64,000 bases of DNA from an uncultured delta proteobacterium (GCA_900079685.1 LT599018.1:1634970-1698969); one strand, 5' to 3'. Shown: positions 48,943 through 58,530, counted from the stretch's first letter. A program made the numbers and translations. The notes: generated by a model from the sequence alone, not told the origin.

Positions 48943-50331
48943 ATGGGCAATTCTTTCGACGTTATCATCGTGGGCGCCGGGCCGGCGGGCCTGTTCGCCG
49001 CCTTTTGGCTGGCCGAGTATTCGGATCTTTCCGTGGCCCTGATCGACAAGGGGCAGCTCGTCAAACAACGCGACTGCCCCATCCCGCGCACAGGCAAATG
49101 CGTGCATTGCAAACCATCCTGCCACATCTTGTCCGGTTTCGGCGGGGCCGGCCTTTTTTCCGACGGGAAGCTCAACCTCATCCATAAACTCGGCAAAACG
49201 GACCTGACCCAATTCATGGCCGGGCACGCCGCCGAAAAGCTCATTGTGGAAACAGAGGCCGTGTTCAACCGCTTCGGCATGGACGCGCCGGTGTATCCCT
49301 CGGACATGGTCACGGCGCGGAACTTTCGCAAAGAGGCGAAAAAGCACGGCATAGACCTTTTGCTCATCCGGCAGAAACACCTGGGTAGCGACTGCCTGCC
49401 CCGGCATATAGACGGCATGTGCGCGTATTTAAAGGACAAGGGCGTGGCGCTCATGCCCGGGGAAACAGTGACCGACGTTGTGGCCGCGAAAGGCCGCGTT
49501 ACGGGAATCGTCACGAACAAGGGCGAGTATGCGGCGAGAGCCGTCATTCTCGCGCCGGGCCGGGTCGGGGCGGACTGGGTGGGTGAAATCGCCCGCAAAT
49601 TCTCCATGCCCGTCAGCCAGCGCGGCATCGAGGTGGGCGTGCGGGTAGAGGTGCATAACGACATCATGTCCGACGTGACGGACGTTATCTACGACCCCAC
49701 CTTTTTCGTGCAGACGACCCGCTACGACGACTCCACGCGCACGTTCTGCACCAACCCCGGCGGGTTTGTGGCCCTGGAAAACTACCAGGACTTCGTGTGC
49801 GTCAACGGGCACGCCTACCAGAACAAAAAGTCGTCCAACACCAACTTTGCCTTTTTATCCAAGGCCGTCCTCACGGACCCGGTTTCCGACAACCAGGGGT
49901 ACGGGGTCGCCATCGGGAAGCTGGCCACCCTTATCGGCGGCGGCAAACCCATCCTGCAACGCTACGGCGACCTCAAACGCGGCCGCCGCTCGACCTGGAA
50001 CCGCCTGAGCAAGGGATACATTGAGCCCACCATGACCAACGTCACGCCGGGCGATCTTTCCGTGGCGTTGCCCGAGCGTATCCTCAACAACCTCTGCGAC
50101 GGGCTGGAACAGCTGAACAACGTCCTGCCGGGCGTGGCGAACGAGGAAACCCTGCTCTACGCGCCGGAAATCAAATTCTTCGCGACGCAGGTCGAAACGC
50201 GGGAAGGGCTGGAAACGGCAATCAACGGGCTGTTCGTCGCGGGGGACGGGCCGGGCGTTTCCGGCAACATTGTCGCCGCCGCCGCCACGGGCATCATCCC
50301 TGCCCGGCATATTATTGAAAAGGGACTGTGA
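48943..50331 (+). CDS. FAD-dependent dehydrogenase (COG2509-like)
   Basis: A 462-residue flavoprotein. The FAD-binding motif VIIVGAGPAGLFAAFWLAE is at residues 7-25, and a second FAD contact is NGLFVAGDGPGVSGNIVAAAATG near the end. KCVHCKPSCHILSGFGGAGLFSDGKLN matches uncharacterised FAD-dependent dehydrogenases of COG2509. The electron partner and substrate are unknown. The start is the ATG at 48943 with AGGAG; a TTG further upstream would place codons inside the hairpin and is rejected. Confidence 0.87.
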   Translation: MGNSFDVIIVGAGPAGLFAAFWLAEYSDLSVALIDKGQLVKQRDCPIPRTGKCVHCKPSCHILSGFGGAGLFSDGKLNLIHKLGKTDLTQFMAGHAAEKLIVETEAVFNRFGMDAPVYPSDMVTARNFRKEAKKHGIDLLLIRQKHLGSDCLPRHIDGMCAYLKDKGVALMPGETVTDVVAAKGRVTGIVTNKGEYAARAVILAPGRVGADWVGEIARKFSMPVSQRGIEVGVRVEVHNDIMSDVTDVIYDPTFFVQTTRYDDSTRTFCTNPGGFVALENYQDFVCVNGHAYQNKKSSNTNFAFLSKAVLTDPVSDNQGYGVAIGKLATLIGGGKPILQRYGDLKRGRRSTWNRLSKGYIEPTMTNVTPGDLSVALPERILNNLCDGLEQLNNVLPGVANEETLLYAPEIKFFATQVETREGLETAINGLFVAGDGPGVSGNIVAAAATGIIPARHIIEKGL

Positions 50332-50448
50332 GCGGAGGGCACCTCTTGCAACACCCGGCCCACACCACGCGCACGGCGCCGGGATGCCGCTGCTGTCCGG
50401 TATCGTCTGTGGAGCGCGCACGGCGCAGGCCGGGAGAAGAGATGTTGT

Positions 50449-50646
50449 CTACAGGGGCTCCTTTTTAGCCGCCTCTCTGGCAGCTATATCAAGCGCTTGC
50501 ACGACGGCGGGGATATCGGTGTGGTGGATGTTCACCACGCTCTGCACGCCTTGGTCGGCAAGGTCTTCCTGCGTTATAGCTACATACCCATCTTCAGAAA
50601 CATACACTTTTGTTTCATGCCGATGAGGCAAGGTCAGCACGGGCAT
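50449..50646 (-). CDS. small conserved-looking protein of unknown function
   Basis: A 65-residue protein with MPVLTLPHRHETKVYVSEDG at the start and VNIHHTDIPAVVQALDIAAR at the end. It has no signal or membrane segment and is mildly acidic. The best evidence for reality is a GAAGGAG site seven bases before the ATG at 50646 and a sensible amino-acid composition. No function is assigned. Confidence 0.6.
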   Translation of the reverse strand: MPVLTLPHRHETKVYVSEDGYVAITQEDLADQGVQSVVNIHHTDIPAVVQALDIAAREAAKKEPL

Positions 50647-50912
50647 GGACTAACTCCTTCAGGCAGATTGAAAACCGCCTTTTCATCAGTGTTGAAGATG
50701 CAACGCAACGGCATATATCATTATATAATATTTTTTCAGGCTGGCAAGTAAACAAACCCCACCTTTCTGTGCAGGAAAGTAAACAGTATAACAGTCATAC
50801 AAAAGACACTCACAGGGCACTATGAAAACCGGCTATATTTTTATTTACGGATAAAAAGCAACCGGATATATTCAAAACCCAATTTGTACAACCCTCAGTC
50901 GGAGACCAGACC

Positions 50913-51914
50913 ATGCGCAGCACGTTTTCCTTTAAAGTTCTGGCTGCGGCGCTTCTTGCCGGAAGCTTCTGCCTTTTCGCTTCCGCATCGCAGGCCGCCA
51001 TGGAATTCAAACTGTCCAACCAGTTCCCGCCCAACCACCACGTTTCCGCCGGCATGCGCATTTTCGCGGAAAAGGTGGAGGAGTACTCCAAGGGCGCGAT
51101 GACGGCAAAAATTTACGATTCCGGCTCCCTGTACCGCGATGCGGAAATCGTCAAGGCGATCCGCGGCGGCAGCGTGGAAGTCGGGCTGGTTCCCGTCAAC
51201 AAGTGGTCCGGCATGATCCCGGCCGTGGATATCTTTGACGTGCCGTTCGCCTTCCCCACTCTGGAATCGCTGGAAAAATTCCTGCAGAAGTCCGGCCCCA
51301 TCTTTGACGAGGCGTTTTCCAAATACAACGCCAAGGTGCTTTTCTGGGTGGATTACGGCTATGTGCAGTTTTTCAACTCCAAGCGCCCCCTGAAAATGCC
51401 GGAAGATTTCAAAGGCCTGACCATGCGCGCCTATTCCGCCGGGGATGCGGAAACCCTGAAGGCTCTCGGCGCGGCCCCCACCATCATCAGCTCGTCCGAA
51501 ATGTACCTCGCGCTCCAGCGCGGCACCATTGACGGAGCGGATACCGGCATGCCCGCCGCGGTTTCCCGCAAGGTCATCGAAGTGCAGAAATACATGACGC
51601 TGGCCAACTACGCGGCCGCGGAATTTCTGGTCCAGGCCAACCTTAAGTGGTGGCAAGGCCTGAAAAAGGAAGAACAGGAAATCATCGCCAAGGCCTCTGC
51701 CGACGCTGAAAAGTATATCCGCGACAAGGTGGCTGAAGCCGAAGCCCAGGCCCAGGAAACCGTGGTCAAGGCCGGGGTGGAAGTCCACGTCCCGAACGCC
51801 GCGGAACTCGCCGCTTTCGTCAAGGCGACGGCGCCCATCCGCGACTCCTACCTGAAGCAGGGCGGCGACCTGGCCGCGAAACTCCTGCCCATTGCCGACG
51901 CGGCTGCCAAATAA
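50913..51914 (+). CDS. TRAP transporter solute-binding protein (DctP family), orphan
   Basis: A 333-residue periplasmic protein with a signal peptide (residues 1-28, ending SASQAA). FKLSNQFPPNHHVSAGMRIFAEKVEEYS, GSVEVGLVPVNKWSGMIP and ALQRGTIDGADTGMPA are DctP signatures, including the arginine region that binds carboxylates. No DctQ or DctM gene is near; a terminator follows. It probably serves a permease encoded elsewhere. The ATG at 50913 has GGAGA upstream. Confidence 0.88.
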   Translation: MRSTFSFKVLAAALLAGSFCLFASASQAAMEFKLSNQFPPNHHVSAGMRIFAEKVEEYSKGAMTAKIYDSGSLYRDAEIVKAIRGGSVEVGLVPVNKWSGMIPAVDIFDVPFAFPTLESLEKFLQKSGPIFDEAFSKYNAKVLFWVDYGYVQFFNSKRPLKMPEDFKGLTMRAYSAGDAETLKALGAAPTIISSSEMYLALQRGTIDGADTGMPAAVSRKVIEVQKYMTLANYAAAEFLVQANLKWWQGLKKEEQEIIAKASADAEKYIRDKVAEAEAQAQETVVKAGVEVHVPNAAELAAFVKATAPIRDSYLKQGGDLAAKLLPIADAAAK

Positions 51915-51936
51915 GGCTCGCGGACAGCGCTCCCTC

Positions 51937-51970
51937 GAACTCCCCGCCGTGGCGGGGAGTTCTTTTTTTT
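51937..51970 (+). terminator. rho-independent terminator of the dctP-like gene
   Basis: A 12-bp GC-rich stem (51937-51948 with 51951-51962) is followed by a run of eight T. Confidence 0.92.
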
Positions 51971-52111
51971 GCGCCCGGTCCCCGCCGGGGGTTTGGGTAA
52001 TGATGGACAACGCCAAGCTCGCCGGGTAGTAAAGAAAAATTCCCGCCCGTACCGGGCGGCGCGCTCAACCACCCGGCACGGGTCTGCCCCGTGTTTTCCA
52101 AGGAGAACTCG

Positions 52112-53281
52112 ATGCACAACTTTACGTATTATTCGCCGACCAAGGTCATCTTTGGGCAGGGCATGGTTCCCAAAATCGTGCCGGAGTTGCAAAAAGCCGG
52201 TATTTCCAAAGTGCTGCTGCTTACCGGCGGCAAATCCGTTTTCGCCTCCGGCCTGTACGACACCATCACCGCGCTGCTCCGGGACGCGGGCATTGCCTTT
52301 GAAACCGTCAGCGGCGTGCAGCCCAACCCCCGCCTGTCAAAGGCCCGCGAAGCGGTGGCCGTGGCTGAAAAAATACAGGCCCAGGCCGTCATCCCCGTGG
52401 GCGGCGGCAGCGTGTTCGACTCCGCCAAAGCCATTGCCGCGTCCGCCGGGTCACACCACGACGTCTGGGACATCATCACCAGAAAGCAGAAAATCACCGC
52501 CGCCCTGCCCATTTACGGCATCCTGACCCTCTCGGGCACCTCGAGCGAGATCAACGACACGGCGGTCATCAACAACGAGGAAACCAACGACAAGATGCCG
52601 GTGGCCCACCCCCTGCTCTACCCCACGGTCTCCATCGTGGACCCCTCGCTCCAGTACACGGTCCCCTTGCAGCAGGTGCGCTACGGCGGGTTCGATACCA
52701 TCGTCCACGTGCTGGAAGCCTATCTTGCCGGAAACGACACGGGCGAAGTCATCACGGAACACTGCGAAGCCTATCTGCGCGCCGCGATGCGCTGCCTGCG
52801 GGCCCTGCCCGAAAAACTCCACGACTATGAAGTCCGCTCCGAACTGACCTTCTGCGCGACCTACGCCTTCAGCGGCTGGTGCGGGCTCGGCCGGTCCGGG
52901 CGCGGCGACTTTGCCACCCACCGCATCGGGCACGCGCTCAGCGCCATTTTTGACTTGCCCCACGCCGTCACCTTGAGCGTCATCATGCCCAACTGGATGG
53001 AATACGTTCTGGATAAAGGCCTGAACCGCGACGTTTTCGCCCGGTTCGGCACCAAGGTCCTGGGCGTGCCGGAAAACGCCGCCGACCCGGCCCGCGCCGC
53101 GATCGACGCCTTCCGCGACGTTATCCACTCCCTGGACATGCCCTCCCGCCTGCGCGATGCGAACGTGCCGGCGAAGGACATCCCCGCCCTCGCGGAGAAC
53201 GCGGCCCGTACCCTGCCCTTCGGCTCGGTTGTGCCCATGGATCTCGCCACCGTCACGGCGGTTCTTGAACGCTCGTTATAA
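52112..53281 (+). CDS. iron-containing alcohol dehydrogenase (butanol dehydrogenase-like)
   Basis: A 389-residue group III alcohol dehydrogenase. VIPVGGGSVFDSAKAIAA binds NAD(P). The metal ligands are in GGFDTIVHVLEAYL (Asp, His), HRIGHALSAIFDLPHAVTL (two His). TLSGTSSEIND is also typical. It would reduce aldehydes or oxidise alcohols. The ATG at 52112 follows AAGGAGAA. It sits alone between two strong terminators. Confidence 0.9.
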   Translation: MHNFTYYSPTKVIFGQGMVPKIVPELQKAGISKVLLLTGGKSVFASGLYDTITALLRDAGIAFETVSGVQPNPRLSKAREAVAVAEKIQAQAVIPVGGGSVFDSAKAIAASAGSHHDVWDIITRKQKITAALPIYGILTLSGTSSEINDTAVINNEETNDKMPVAHPLLYPTVSIVDPSLQYTVPLQQVRYGGFDTIVHVLEAYLAGNDTGEVITEHCEAYLRAAMRCLRALPEKLHDYEVRSELTFCATYAFSGWCGLGRSGRGDFATHRIGHALSAIFDLPHAVTLSVIMPNWMEYVLDKGLNRDVFARFGTKVLGVPENAADPARAAIDAFRDVIHSLDMPSRLRDANVPAKDIPALAENAARTLPFGSVVPMDLATVTAVLERSL

Positions 53282-53298
53282 GCGCCCTTCACCACTTC

Positions 53299-53338
53299 GA
53301 ATATAAAAAGCCACGGTTTTCCGTGGCTTTTTATATTC
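53299..53338. terminator. hairpin terminator after the iron alcohol dehydrogenase
   Basis: A perfect 18-bp stem (53299-53316 with 53321-53338) and TTTT loop, with CTTTTT in the right arm. Confidence 0.88.
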
Positions 53339-53449
53339 TATTGGCGCGATGTTATAAAAGAATAATAAATGGAAGGCACCCTCAAGGCGATTCAGTGCAG
53401 ACATTTTTGGTCTTCACGTGTATATATTTGGTACGTTGGGGGATTGTAT

Positions 53450-55960
53450 ATGAAAAAAGAAAACAAAAAATTCGTGAAGGCTGATGCGGACGGGGTACGC
53501 AACTCAATTATCAAAAAATCAAAGAGCAGATCCACATCCGCGGTTGCGCGCACTGACGCGTCTGATTCTCTAAGGGTGATGCTTGATTCGACGCCGCTCA
53601 TCTGCGCGGTATGCGACGAGTGCGGGCGGTTGATCGATTGCAACCTGGAAATGCTTCGCGTGCTGAAGGTCAAAAGCAAACCGGATGCGACGAAACATTT
53701 TTTCAATTTTTCTCCGAAGTATCAATACGACGGCATGGCATCCGAAGAAAAGGGCATGCGGTCGGTCGAACTGGCGTTGCAAACAGGCTTCCATTCGTTT
53801 GAATGGGAATATCTGGCCACGGACAACGAACGGGTGCCCACGGAAACTTCTTTGGTACGCGTCACATGGAACGGCGGATACCGCATCCTTGTCTATTCGC
53901 GTGATGTGCGCGAGTTGCAAAAACAGAAAAAGCTGACGGAAGAGCGCACGGCGATGATGCTGAAGACGCTGCCGCTGGCAACGTTTATGATTTCAGAAAA
54001 ATGCGAGGTAATCGACTGCAATGAAGCGGCAATCCATTTGTTCGGGGCAAATGACAAACACCATGTGCTGAATTTATTCCTTGAAGATTTTTCTCCGCAG
54101 TATCAGCCGAATGGCGAACTGAGCAGCGATAAAGCGCGAAATTATATGCAGCAGGCATTCAAAGAAGGGTGTGTTACCTTTGAATGGATGCATAAGATGG
54201 CAAACGGCGGAATGATTCCGGCACAAGTTACGCTGATACGTCTTCAGTGGAATGAGAATGAATTTGTATTGAGCGCTTATGCGCAAGACTTACGTGACAT
54301 TAAAGAAGCCGAACAAGAAATGATCCATCGCTCTAACTATTTAAAAACTGTTACCATAATTGCTGAATGGCTATTGTCATCCGACAAAAAAAACGGAGAA
54401 GATACCGTAGAAAAATCGTTGGAATTTATTGCCCTAAACATGAATCTTAACGGTGCAAAAATATGGATGAACACAGAGCAAAACGGCGACATGTATTACG
54501 CCCTCTATAAAAGCTGGCCTGCCGAAGACGCGGTCAAATGGCCCGGCAGCTATGCATACAACAATCTTCCTTTCTGGAAGGATTCAATGCTTGATAATCG
54601 CGTTATCAACAGCTTTGTTTCCGACTTGCCGCGAGCTGAACAGGCTTCGCTTGATAAAGATAAAATCAAATCAATTCTGGCGGTCCCGCTTCTTGTCGCG
54701 GACAATCTGTGGGGCTTTATCTGCTTTGAAGACACCCAAAAAGAACGTGTATTCACGGGCCTTGAAGAGCAAATGCTCCGCTCCGCGAGCTCGCTCATTG
54801 TCTCCACCATAGTGCGCAACCGGGCTGTCAGCCAGATGCTGAAAAACAACCGGGAGTTGCGCAAAAAAAGTTACCTGATGTCTTCAGTCAACAGGGTGGC
54901 CGAATTGATTTTGGGCAGCGAAAAAAGCGATTTCCCGCCTGTGATCCAACGGACCATGAAGTTGCTCGGCGAAAGCGTCGGCGCCAATCAGGCCTCATTG
55001 TGGACCGTGCATTACGGGACCGACGCAGCCTTGTACGCCAAGCGGCTGACCGCATGGCAGCACGGCAAGGGCTTTATTGAAACAACACACCGCCCTGAAT
55101 TGAAAGTATACGATTACATTCCGGAATGGGATGTGCCCGTTGCCGGACTGCGGGATATAGAAAACTCGCTCGGCGGTATGAATGCGCATTTGAGGCAGTT
55201 GAGCCTGTTGAACGGCAACGAAACCTTGCTCCTGCTCCCCCTGGTGTTGCGGAACACATTCTGGGGCTTTGTCGCGTTCACCTATGAAAAAAACAACCAC
55301 CACACCACGGAAGAGGAACGGAGCATTCTGCGCTCGGGCAGCATGATGATCGCCGAGGCGATTACCCGGCAGGAAGTTACCGCAATCCTTAAAATAGTGG
55401 AGGAAAAAGCCGCAACGGACAATTTGACCGGTTTGCTGACGCGCACCGCCTTTATGCAGGCAGCCCGGGCGCTCTTCGCCGAGAGCCAGCGTAATAAAAA
55501 GCCTTTTTCAGTGCTCTTTATGGATTTGGACCATTTCAAAAACGTCAACGATCAGCACGGGCATGCGTTTGGCGATGCAGTGCTCGTCCGTTTTGCCGAA
55601 ATAATTAAGGCCAGTACACGGAACAATGATCTATGCTGCCGGTACGGCGGCGAGGAAGTGGTGGTGGTTTTGGCTGACAGCGACAGCAACGCCGCTGAAA
55701 ATGTGGCGCGCCGCATTGTGCAGGATGTTCGCGAGGCGGCGTTTGAAAGCGACAAAAATTTTCGCTTCACCGTCAGCGTAGGGATGATTTCCGCAATACC
55801 GGCGATGGGCGAGCAGGTGCATACATACATTGAAAAAGCGGATCTTGCCTTATATGAGGCCAAGAACAACGGCAGAAACAGGATTGAAAAACATGCCGCG
55901 ATTCATGATGCGCATGCATACCATTCCGTTGGGGCATCAGATAGGGTGAGTTCGATTTGA
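53450..55960 (+). CDS. PAS-PAS-GAF-GAF-GGDEF sensor, probable diguanylate cyclase
   Basis: An 836-residue sensor protein. Two PAS-like domains (about 40-155 and 165-290) precede two GAF-like domains (about 310-465 and 485-660), then a GGDEF domain to about 815. DNLTGLLTR and LFMDLDHFKNVNDQHGHAFGD open it, and the signature is RYGGEEVVVVL (GGEEV instead of GGDEF). FRFTVSVGMI, ADLALYEAKNNGRNRI end it. The key catalytic positions remain, so c-di-GMP synthesis is likely. The gene is visibly AT-richer, with A/T-ending codons, than its neighbours. The ATG at 53450 is preceded by a GGGGG stretch. Confidence 0.88.
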   Translation: MKKENKKFVKADADGVRNSIIKKSKSRSTSAVARTDASDSLRVMLDSTPLICAVCDECGRLIDCNLEMLRVLKVKSKPDATKHFFNFSPKYQYDGMASEEKGMRSVELALQTGFHSFEWEYLATDNERVPTETSLVRVTWNGGYRILVYSRDVRELQKQKKLTEERTAMMLKTLPLATFMISEKCEVIDCNEAAIHLFGANDKHHVLNLFLEDFSPQYQPNGELSSDKARNYMQQAFKEGCVTFEWMHKMANGGMIPAQVTLIRLQWNENEFVLSAYAQDLRDIKEAEQEMIHRSNYLKTVTIIAEWLLSSDKKNGEDTVEKSLEFIALNMNLNGAKIWMNTEQNGDMYYALYKSWPAEDAVKWPGSYAYNNLPFWKDSMLDNRVINSFVSDLPRAEQASLDKDKIKSILAVPLLVADNLWGFICFEDTQKERVFTGLEEQMLRSASSLIVSTIVRNRAVSQMLKNNRELRKKSYLMSSVNRVAELILGSEKSDFPPVIQRTMKLLGESVGANQASLWTVHYGTDAALYAKRLTAWQHGKGFIETTHRPELKVYDYIPEWDVPVAGLRDIENSLGGMNAHLRQLSLLNGNETLLLLPLVLRNTFWGFVAFTYEKNNHHTTEEERSILRSGSMMIAEAITRQEVTAILKIVEEKAATDNLTGLLTRTAFMQAARALFAESQRNKKPFSVLFMDLDHFKNVNDQHGHAFGDAVLVRFAEIIKASTRNNDLCCRYGGEEVVVVLADSDSNAAENVARRIVQDVREAAFESDKNFRFTVSVGMISAIPAMGEQVHTYIEKADLALYEAKNNGRNRIEKHAAIHDAHAYHSVGASDRVSSI

Positions 55961-56028
55961 TCCGACAGGCAGCCTTTGAAAAAAGGCTTCCCGACGCAGG
56001 GGGGAGGAGGACAAAAGAGCCGTCCGGG

Positions 56029-56463
56029 TCACGCCAGGATCTGCCCATACAGCCGCTTGTGTTCAAGCACCATGGGCCGGGTGGCGTATTTGGCGAGGGA
56101 CGCGCGGCCTCCGGCAACCAGATGCTCGCAGGTCTTTCCGTCCCGCGCGAGGCGGGCCATCTGGCTGGCGAGGTTTGCCGCGTCGCCGGGCTGCACCAAA
56201 AGGCAATTGGTCTCGTCTTGCAAATTTTCCGCGTGGTCCAGGCGGTTGATGGCGACGACGGGCAGGCGCGCGGCCCAGCCTTGCAGGATAAGGGGCATAT
56301 GGCTTTCCCCCTCCCCGGCGGGCAACACGAGGATATCGCAATCGCAGAGCTGGTTGCCCGCGTCCGCGCTGCCGAGAAAGGCCAGGCGCCCGATGACGTT
56401 TTTCGTCCGCGCCTCTTCCAGCAAGGGCTGAAAAGACGGCCCGTCGCCGAGGATGCGCACTTC
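56029..56463 (-). pseudogene. glycosyltransferase, C-terminal fragment split by an IS element
   Basis: Encodes 144 residues from EVRILGDGPSFQPLLEEAR to KRLYGQILA, including the group-1 glycosyltransferase region SADAGNQLCDCDILVLPAGEGESHMPLILQG (E-x7-E type region). It directly continues the N-terminal fragment at 57736-58530: the 9-bp target duplication encodes EVR, and removing the element restores one frame of about 409 residues. It has no start or promoter of its own that I can support. Confidence 0.9.
56455..56463 (+). repeat. target-site duplication, left copy
   Basis: GCGCACTTC here and at 57727-57735 flanks the insertion element directly. Confidence 0.9.
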
Positions 56464-56494
56464 CAATGCTGTCCGGCTAAGGTGCGTTAAATAT

Positions 56495-56564
56495 GTTCAA
56501 AATCTCCGAGGTTTATGCTACAAAACAGTTGCATAACCCATTGCAGCCCAAGGAGATTTTGAAC
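56495..56564 (+). promoter_or_regulatory. fold-back inverted repeat over the transposase ribosome-binding site
   Basis: GTTCAAAATCTCC (56495-56507) and GGAGATTTTGAAC (56552-56564) are perfect 13-bp complements. The right arm contains the transposase Shine-Dalgarno and abuts its ATG. A transcript entering from outside would fold and hide the site, as known for IS10 and IS50. Confidence 0.8.
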
Positions 56565-57713
56565 ATGAGCCATCATAATACACTCTTTTCTCAAATGCTA
56601 TCATTGATTCCCAGACATGTTTTTCAGAAACTGGAAGCCCGGCATAAAACAGGTCGTTCTTCTCGACAATTCGGCTTTAAGGAACAGTTTACGGTCATGG
56701 CTTTTATCCAGCTTGCAGCAAGGCGCTCCATGCGTGACGGATTGCGCTGTTTGGCCGCCTGCGGCAAGAGGCTGTATCATTTTGGCCTTTTTCCCGTTGC
56801 ACGTTCCACTTTCTCCGATGCCAACAACTCCCGGCCTGTGGGCTTTTTCAAAGATCTATTTGCCGACATGTACAGCCTGTGTGTTCCCAAGGCCTCCAAA
56901 CACAAATTTCATTTCAAATGCAAACTTTACAGCATGGACGCCACCACCATCAGCCTGTGTTTGTCGCTGTTTCCCTGGGCCACGTTCCGCCAAAACAAGG
57001 GCGGCGTCAAAATGAACACAGTGCTTGACCACGATGGTCATATCCCGGCATTTGTCACCGTTGATGTGGCCAAAACGCACGAAAGCCGTATGGCGAAAAG
57101 TCTTTCTCTGCCCAAAGGCTCCATCGTGACCTTCGACAAAGGCTATGTCAGTTACCCCTGGTTTCAGACCCTGCTCGAAAATGGCATCTTTTTCGTCACC
57201 CGCCTGAAGGACAACGCTGTTTACAAACTGCTGGAGCGCCGCCCGGTGAACCGCACAAGCGGGGTTACTTCCGACCACATTATCGAAGTGAAGCACAGCC
57301 GGGGAAAAGTCTTGCGCCTGCGTCGCATCGGCTACCGGGACGCCGAAACAGGCAAGCGTTACGAATTTCTGACAAATCACTTTCGCCTGTCCGCCCGCAC
57401 CATCGCCGATATTTACAAAGAACGCTGGAAAATCGAACTCTTTTTTCGCGAAATCAAACAGAATCTACGCATCAAAAGCTTTGTCGGGAACACGGAAAAT
57501 GCTGTATTGATTCAGATTTATACCGCGCTGACCGTCTACCTGCTCCTGGCCTACCAGAAATTCCTGAGTAAAACAGGGCTGTCCGTGCAGCAACTTTTCC
57601 AAATCGCCTCACTGAACATCCTCGGAACAGACTCGCTGGAAGAACTCCTGAAGCCCCGACGACGAAAAAATGAAAACCTCTATAACCTCAGTCTGTTATC
57701 CTTGGCAGCTTAA
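56565..57713 (+). CDS. IS4-family transposase
   Basis: A 382-residue DDE transposase. The catalytic acids are in YSMDATTISL, VTFDKGYVSYP and the IS4 signature YKERWKIELFFREIKQ (Y-2-R-3-E-6-K). Residues 1-75 resemble the DUF4372 N-terminal domain of the ISPepr1-like group (FSQMLSLIPRHVFQKLEAR). The ATG at 56565 follows AAGGAG; a longer frame from 56493 would cross the fold-back repeat. All motifs are intact, so it is probably active. Confidence 0.92.
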   Translation: MSHHNTLFSQMLSLIPRHVFQKLEARHKTGRSSRQFGFKEQFTVMAFIQLAARRSMRDGLRCLAACGKRLYHFGLFPVARSTFSDANNSRPVGFFKDLFADMYSLCVPKASKHKFHFKCKLYSMDATTISLCLSLFPWATFRQNKGGVKMNTVLDHDGHIPAFVTVDVAKTHESRMAKSLSLPKGSIVTFDKGYVSYPWFQTLLENGIFFVTRLKDNAVYKLLERRPVNRTSGVTSDHIIEVKHSRGKVLRLRRIGYRDAETGKRYEFLTNHFRLSARTIADIYKERWKIELFFREIKQNLRIKSFVGNTENAVLIQIYTALTVYLLLAYQKFLSKTGLSVQQLFQIASLNILGTDSLEELLKPRRRKNENLYNLSLLSLAA

Positions 57714-57726
57714 CCGGACAGCATTG

Positions 57727-57735
57727 GCGCACTTC
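57727..57735 (+). repeat. target-site duplication, right copy
   Basis: GCGCACTTC, identical to 56455-56463. Confidence 0.9.
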
Positions 57736-58530
57736 CCACGGGGGCAGATCCGGAATTTTTCCCAGAACGGCCAGGGCGTCGAACAGCAGGGAATGCCCGC
57801 AGAGCGGCATAAGTTCCCCTGTCACGGCAAAGACGATCCGCCCGTCTCCGCGCTCGCGCCGCACGGGCTGCTCGGAGGGGTCGATGCCGCAGGCGATGGT
57901 GTGCAACAGGTGCGCCTCCAGCCCGGAAAGGCGCAAGGCTATTTTCCCGGCCAGGGAATCCGTGATGATTTTCGCAGGAGGCACCTGATAGCAACGGATG
58001 GCCTTGGCGTTCGTCTCCATGATGGGCATGCGCCGCGAATGCACGATCCTTAGTTTTTTATCCATGCGCCAGGTCCGGGAAACGACGTGCGAAGCCGTGG
58101 GGTCGCAGGCGTGCAACAGGCCGAGTTTCCGCTTCTTCACCCCCTGCTTGCGCACGATGCGGAGCAGCCGCCAGGCGGTGAAAAATCCTCTGCCCGTATC
58201 CGGCAGGACATGCACCGGCAAAGACCGCTCGCGGGCGGCCGCTGCCAGGCGGCACGAGGCCCGGCAGACGATATGCACGTCCCAATCTTCCGCCCGGAGA
58301 GCCTCGGCCAGCGTCAGGGTCTGGCTCTGGTTGGCGGAATGCGGCTCAAGATGCACGAAGAAAACCTTGGGGCCACTTCGCTCCTTTTCCTCCTCCGGCT
58401 CGCCGTCGGCGGACGCGCCCGTTGCGGCACCGGGGGAAACATCGGGAGATACGCCGGCGCCCGCATCGGGCTGTTCCGGCGTTATGGCGCCGTCCTTCGC
58501 GCCTGTCACGTCTTTTTCAGGAAGCAGCAT
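57736..58530 (-). pseudogene. glycosyltransferase, N-terminal fragment split by an IS element
   Basis: Encodes 265 residues starting MLLPEKDVTGAKDG. A Ser/Pro/Gly-rich stretch to about residue 50 is followed by a group-1 glycosyltransferase N-domain (VFFVHLEPHSANQSQTLTLAEALR, LGLLHACDPTASHVVSR, IVFAVTGELMPLCGHSLLFDAL). Translation reads 14 codons into the element before stopping. The ATG at 58530 overlaps the preceding gene by 14 bases. The intact protein would probably have added a sugar to lipopolysaccharide or another glycan; the break likely abolishes this. Confidence 0.9.

Larger units (their letters stand above)
56464..57726 (+). mobile_element. IS4-family insertion sequence, 1263 bp
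   Basis: Terminal inverted repeats CAATGCTGTCCGGCTAAG (56464-56481) and, reversed, CAATGCTGTCCGGTTAAG (57709-57726) differ at one base. A 9-bp GCGCACTTC target duplication flanks them. The single transposase gene nearly fills the element, and its stop lies inside the right repeat. Intact ends, frame and duplication indicate a recent insertion. Confidence 0.95.
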
